Positions 41,456-42,075 of a stretch of 42,075 bases of DNA are shown one piece after another (the first letter of the stretch is position 1; each line of letters begins with the position of its first letter). The position numbers were made by a program, and so were the translations under genes. Source of the stretch: an uncultured SAR86 cluster bacterium. GTDB taxonomy: Bacteria; Pseudomonadota; Gammaproteobacteria; Magnimaribacterales; D2472. The notes under the pieces are model-generated. The model had not been told where the DNA came from. It worked only from the letters and a program-made list of their open reading frames with translations, and ran no database searches. The stretch is from assembly GCA_902515155.1 (NCBI GenBank), contig CABXTT010000009.1:1-42075 (forward strand), in the 5' to 3' direction.

Positions 41456-42075
41456 ATGCAAAGAAGTAATAACAGAAACCCAAACGAGCTCAGGGAAATA
41501 ACTATTGAACCAAATATAAACGTTCATGCAGAAGGCTCTGTATTAGTTTCTTTTGGTAATACAAAAGTGATCTGTACTGCATCTATCGATACAAATGTTC
41601 CAAGATGGATGAGAGGCAGTGATGAAGGATGGGTGACAGCTGAATATGGAATGTTGCCAAGATCAACAAATGAAAGGATGGGAAGAGAGGCAGCCAGAGG
41701 CAAGCAAAGTGGTAGAACTCAAGAAATTCAGAGATTAATAGGAAGATCTCTAAGACAGGCTGTAAACCTCAAATATATTAAAGGTAAAACCATTAATATA
41801 GATTGTGACGTTATCCAGGCTGATGGTGGAACAAGAACTGCATCAATAACAGGTGGCTGCGTAGCACTTTTTTTAGCTCTAAAGAATCATCATGATGATT
41901 ACAGAGCAATAAAATCTCATGTTGCGGCAGTTTCTCTTGGTATTCTAAACAATGAAGTGATTTTAGATTTAGACTACAACGAGGATAGTAGCGCTGAAAC
42001 AGATTTAAATTTAGTTATGACTGAAAATCTTGAGCTCATTGAAATTCAAGGAACTGGAGAAAAAGCTCCATTCAC
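41456..42075 (+). CDS. rph: Ribonuclease PH, 5' part (runs off the right edge)
   Basis: About 206 residues of a ~240-residue enzyme lie in the window. [55 protein letters not shown] and [18 protein letters not shown] are RNase PH signatures. It trims the 3' ends of tRNA precursors phosphorolytically. AAGG seven to ten bases upstream supports ATG at 41456. A small hairpin (TGGATT-ATCA-AATCCA, 41428-41443) lies between yqeY and this gene. Confidence 0.97.
   Translation, partial: MQRSNNRNPNELREITIEPNINVHAEGSVLVSFGNTKVICTASIDTNVPRWMRGSDEGWVTAEYGMLPRSTNERMGREAARGKQSGRTQEIQRLIGRSLRQAVNLKYIKGKTINIDCDVIQADGGTRTASITGGCVALFLALKNHHDDYRAIKSHVAAVSLGILNNEVILDLDYNEDSSAETDLNLVMTENLELIEIQGTGEKAPF

Noticed and set aside
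1-42075. CRISPR arrays, insertion sequences, integrase or phage genes
   Set aside because: No regularly spaced repeats, transposase motifs or terminal inverted repeats were found on reading through the window.

Overview
The window is gene-dense, strongly AT-rich bacterial DNA with very short or overlapping intergenic gaps. Gene content and order point to a gammaproteobacterium: lptD-surA-pdxA-rsmA-apaH-cca, tsaD/rpsU divergence, fis-purH-purD, gshB-tonB-ruvX, coq7, and trpE-G-D-C behind rpe all resemble Pseudomonas-type neighbourhoods. Low GC, frequent TTG/GTG starts, abutting genes and several missing operon partners (no dusB, yqgE, apaG or plsY in the expected places) suggest a streamlined marine lineage of the SAR86 type. 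That placement is inference from gene order and composition, not from a phylogeny.

Layout. 1-5.0 kb, mostly minus strand: an edge-truncated FAD oxidoreductase (LhgO type), a membrane fatty-acid-hydroxylase/sterol-desaturase protein, a GcvT/DmdA-like methyltransferase, a secreted DUF411 protein (plus strand) and an old-yellow-enzyme oxidoreductase. 5.0-6.0 kb: a tandem-repeat DUF2061-like membrane protein diverging from mntR, with a MntR-box-like inverted repeat between them. 6.0-8.75 kb: a secreted S9 peptidase and a tandem DUF1330 protein. 8.75-15.17 kb, minus strand: one apparent operon rsmE-gshB-tonB-ruvX-dnaG-rpoD-tRNA(CAT). 15.2-20.0 kb, plus strand: a histidine phosphatase, then fis-purH-purD-coq7 and a small secreted protein. 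20.0-29.3 kb, minus strand: two SDRs-amgK-murU-rpe-DUF192-trpE-trpG-trpD-trpC-SF2 helicase. 29.3-39.0 kb, plus strand: a DsbA/HCCA-isomerase-like protein, then lptD-surA-pdxA-rsmA-apaH-cca-pteridine reductase-APH-like phosphotransferase. 39.0-40.7 kb, minus strand: tsaD-folB-folK. 40.75 kb to the end, plus strand: rpsU-yqeY and the 5' part of rph.

How the genes work together. The housekeeping blocks cover replication priming and transcription initiation (dnaG, rpoD, fis), purine and tryptophan synthesis, folate synthesis (folB, folK, pteridine reductase), outer-membrane assembly (lptD, surA), peptidoglycan sugar salvage (amgK, murU), and RNA maturation (rsmE, rsmA, cca, tsaD, rph).

Most interesting points. 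(1) A MntR-type operator sits inside a good sigma70 promoter that drives a two-repeat membrane protein carrying conserved His/Met/Cys/Asn/Asp/Glu residues in or next to its membrane segments; this is a likely manganese-uptake module, possibly of the MntX kind. (2) A sigmaE-like promoter lies directly upstream of lptD. (3) A dense methionine cluster lies in the LptD barrel domain. (4) The rpsU-dnaG-rpoD macromolecular synthesis operon is split, its dnaG-rpoD-tRNA part being attached to the gshB-tonB-ruvX operon. (5) An SF2 helicase gene overlaps trpC at the end of the trp operon. No mobile element, CRISPR array or rRNA gene was seen. No stretch longer than about 300 bases lacks a gene; the longest is the 260-base gap at 2877-3136.
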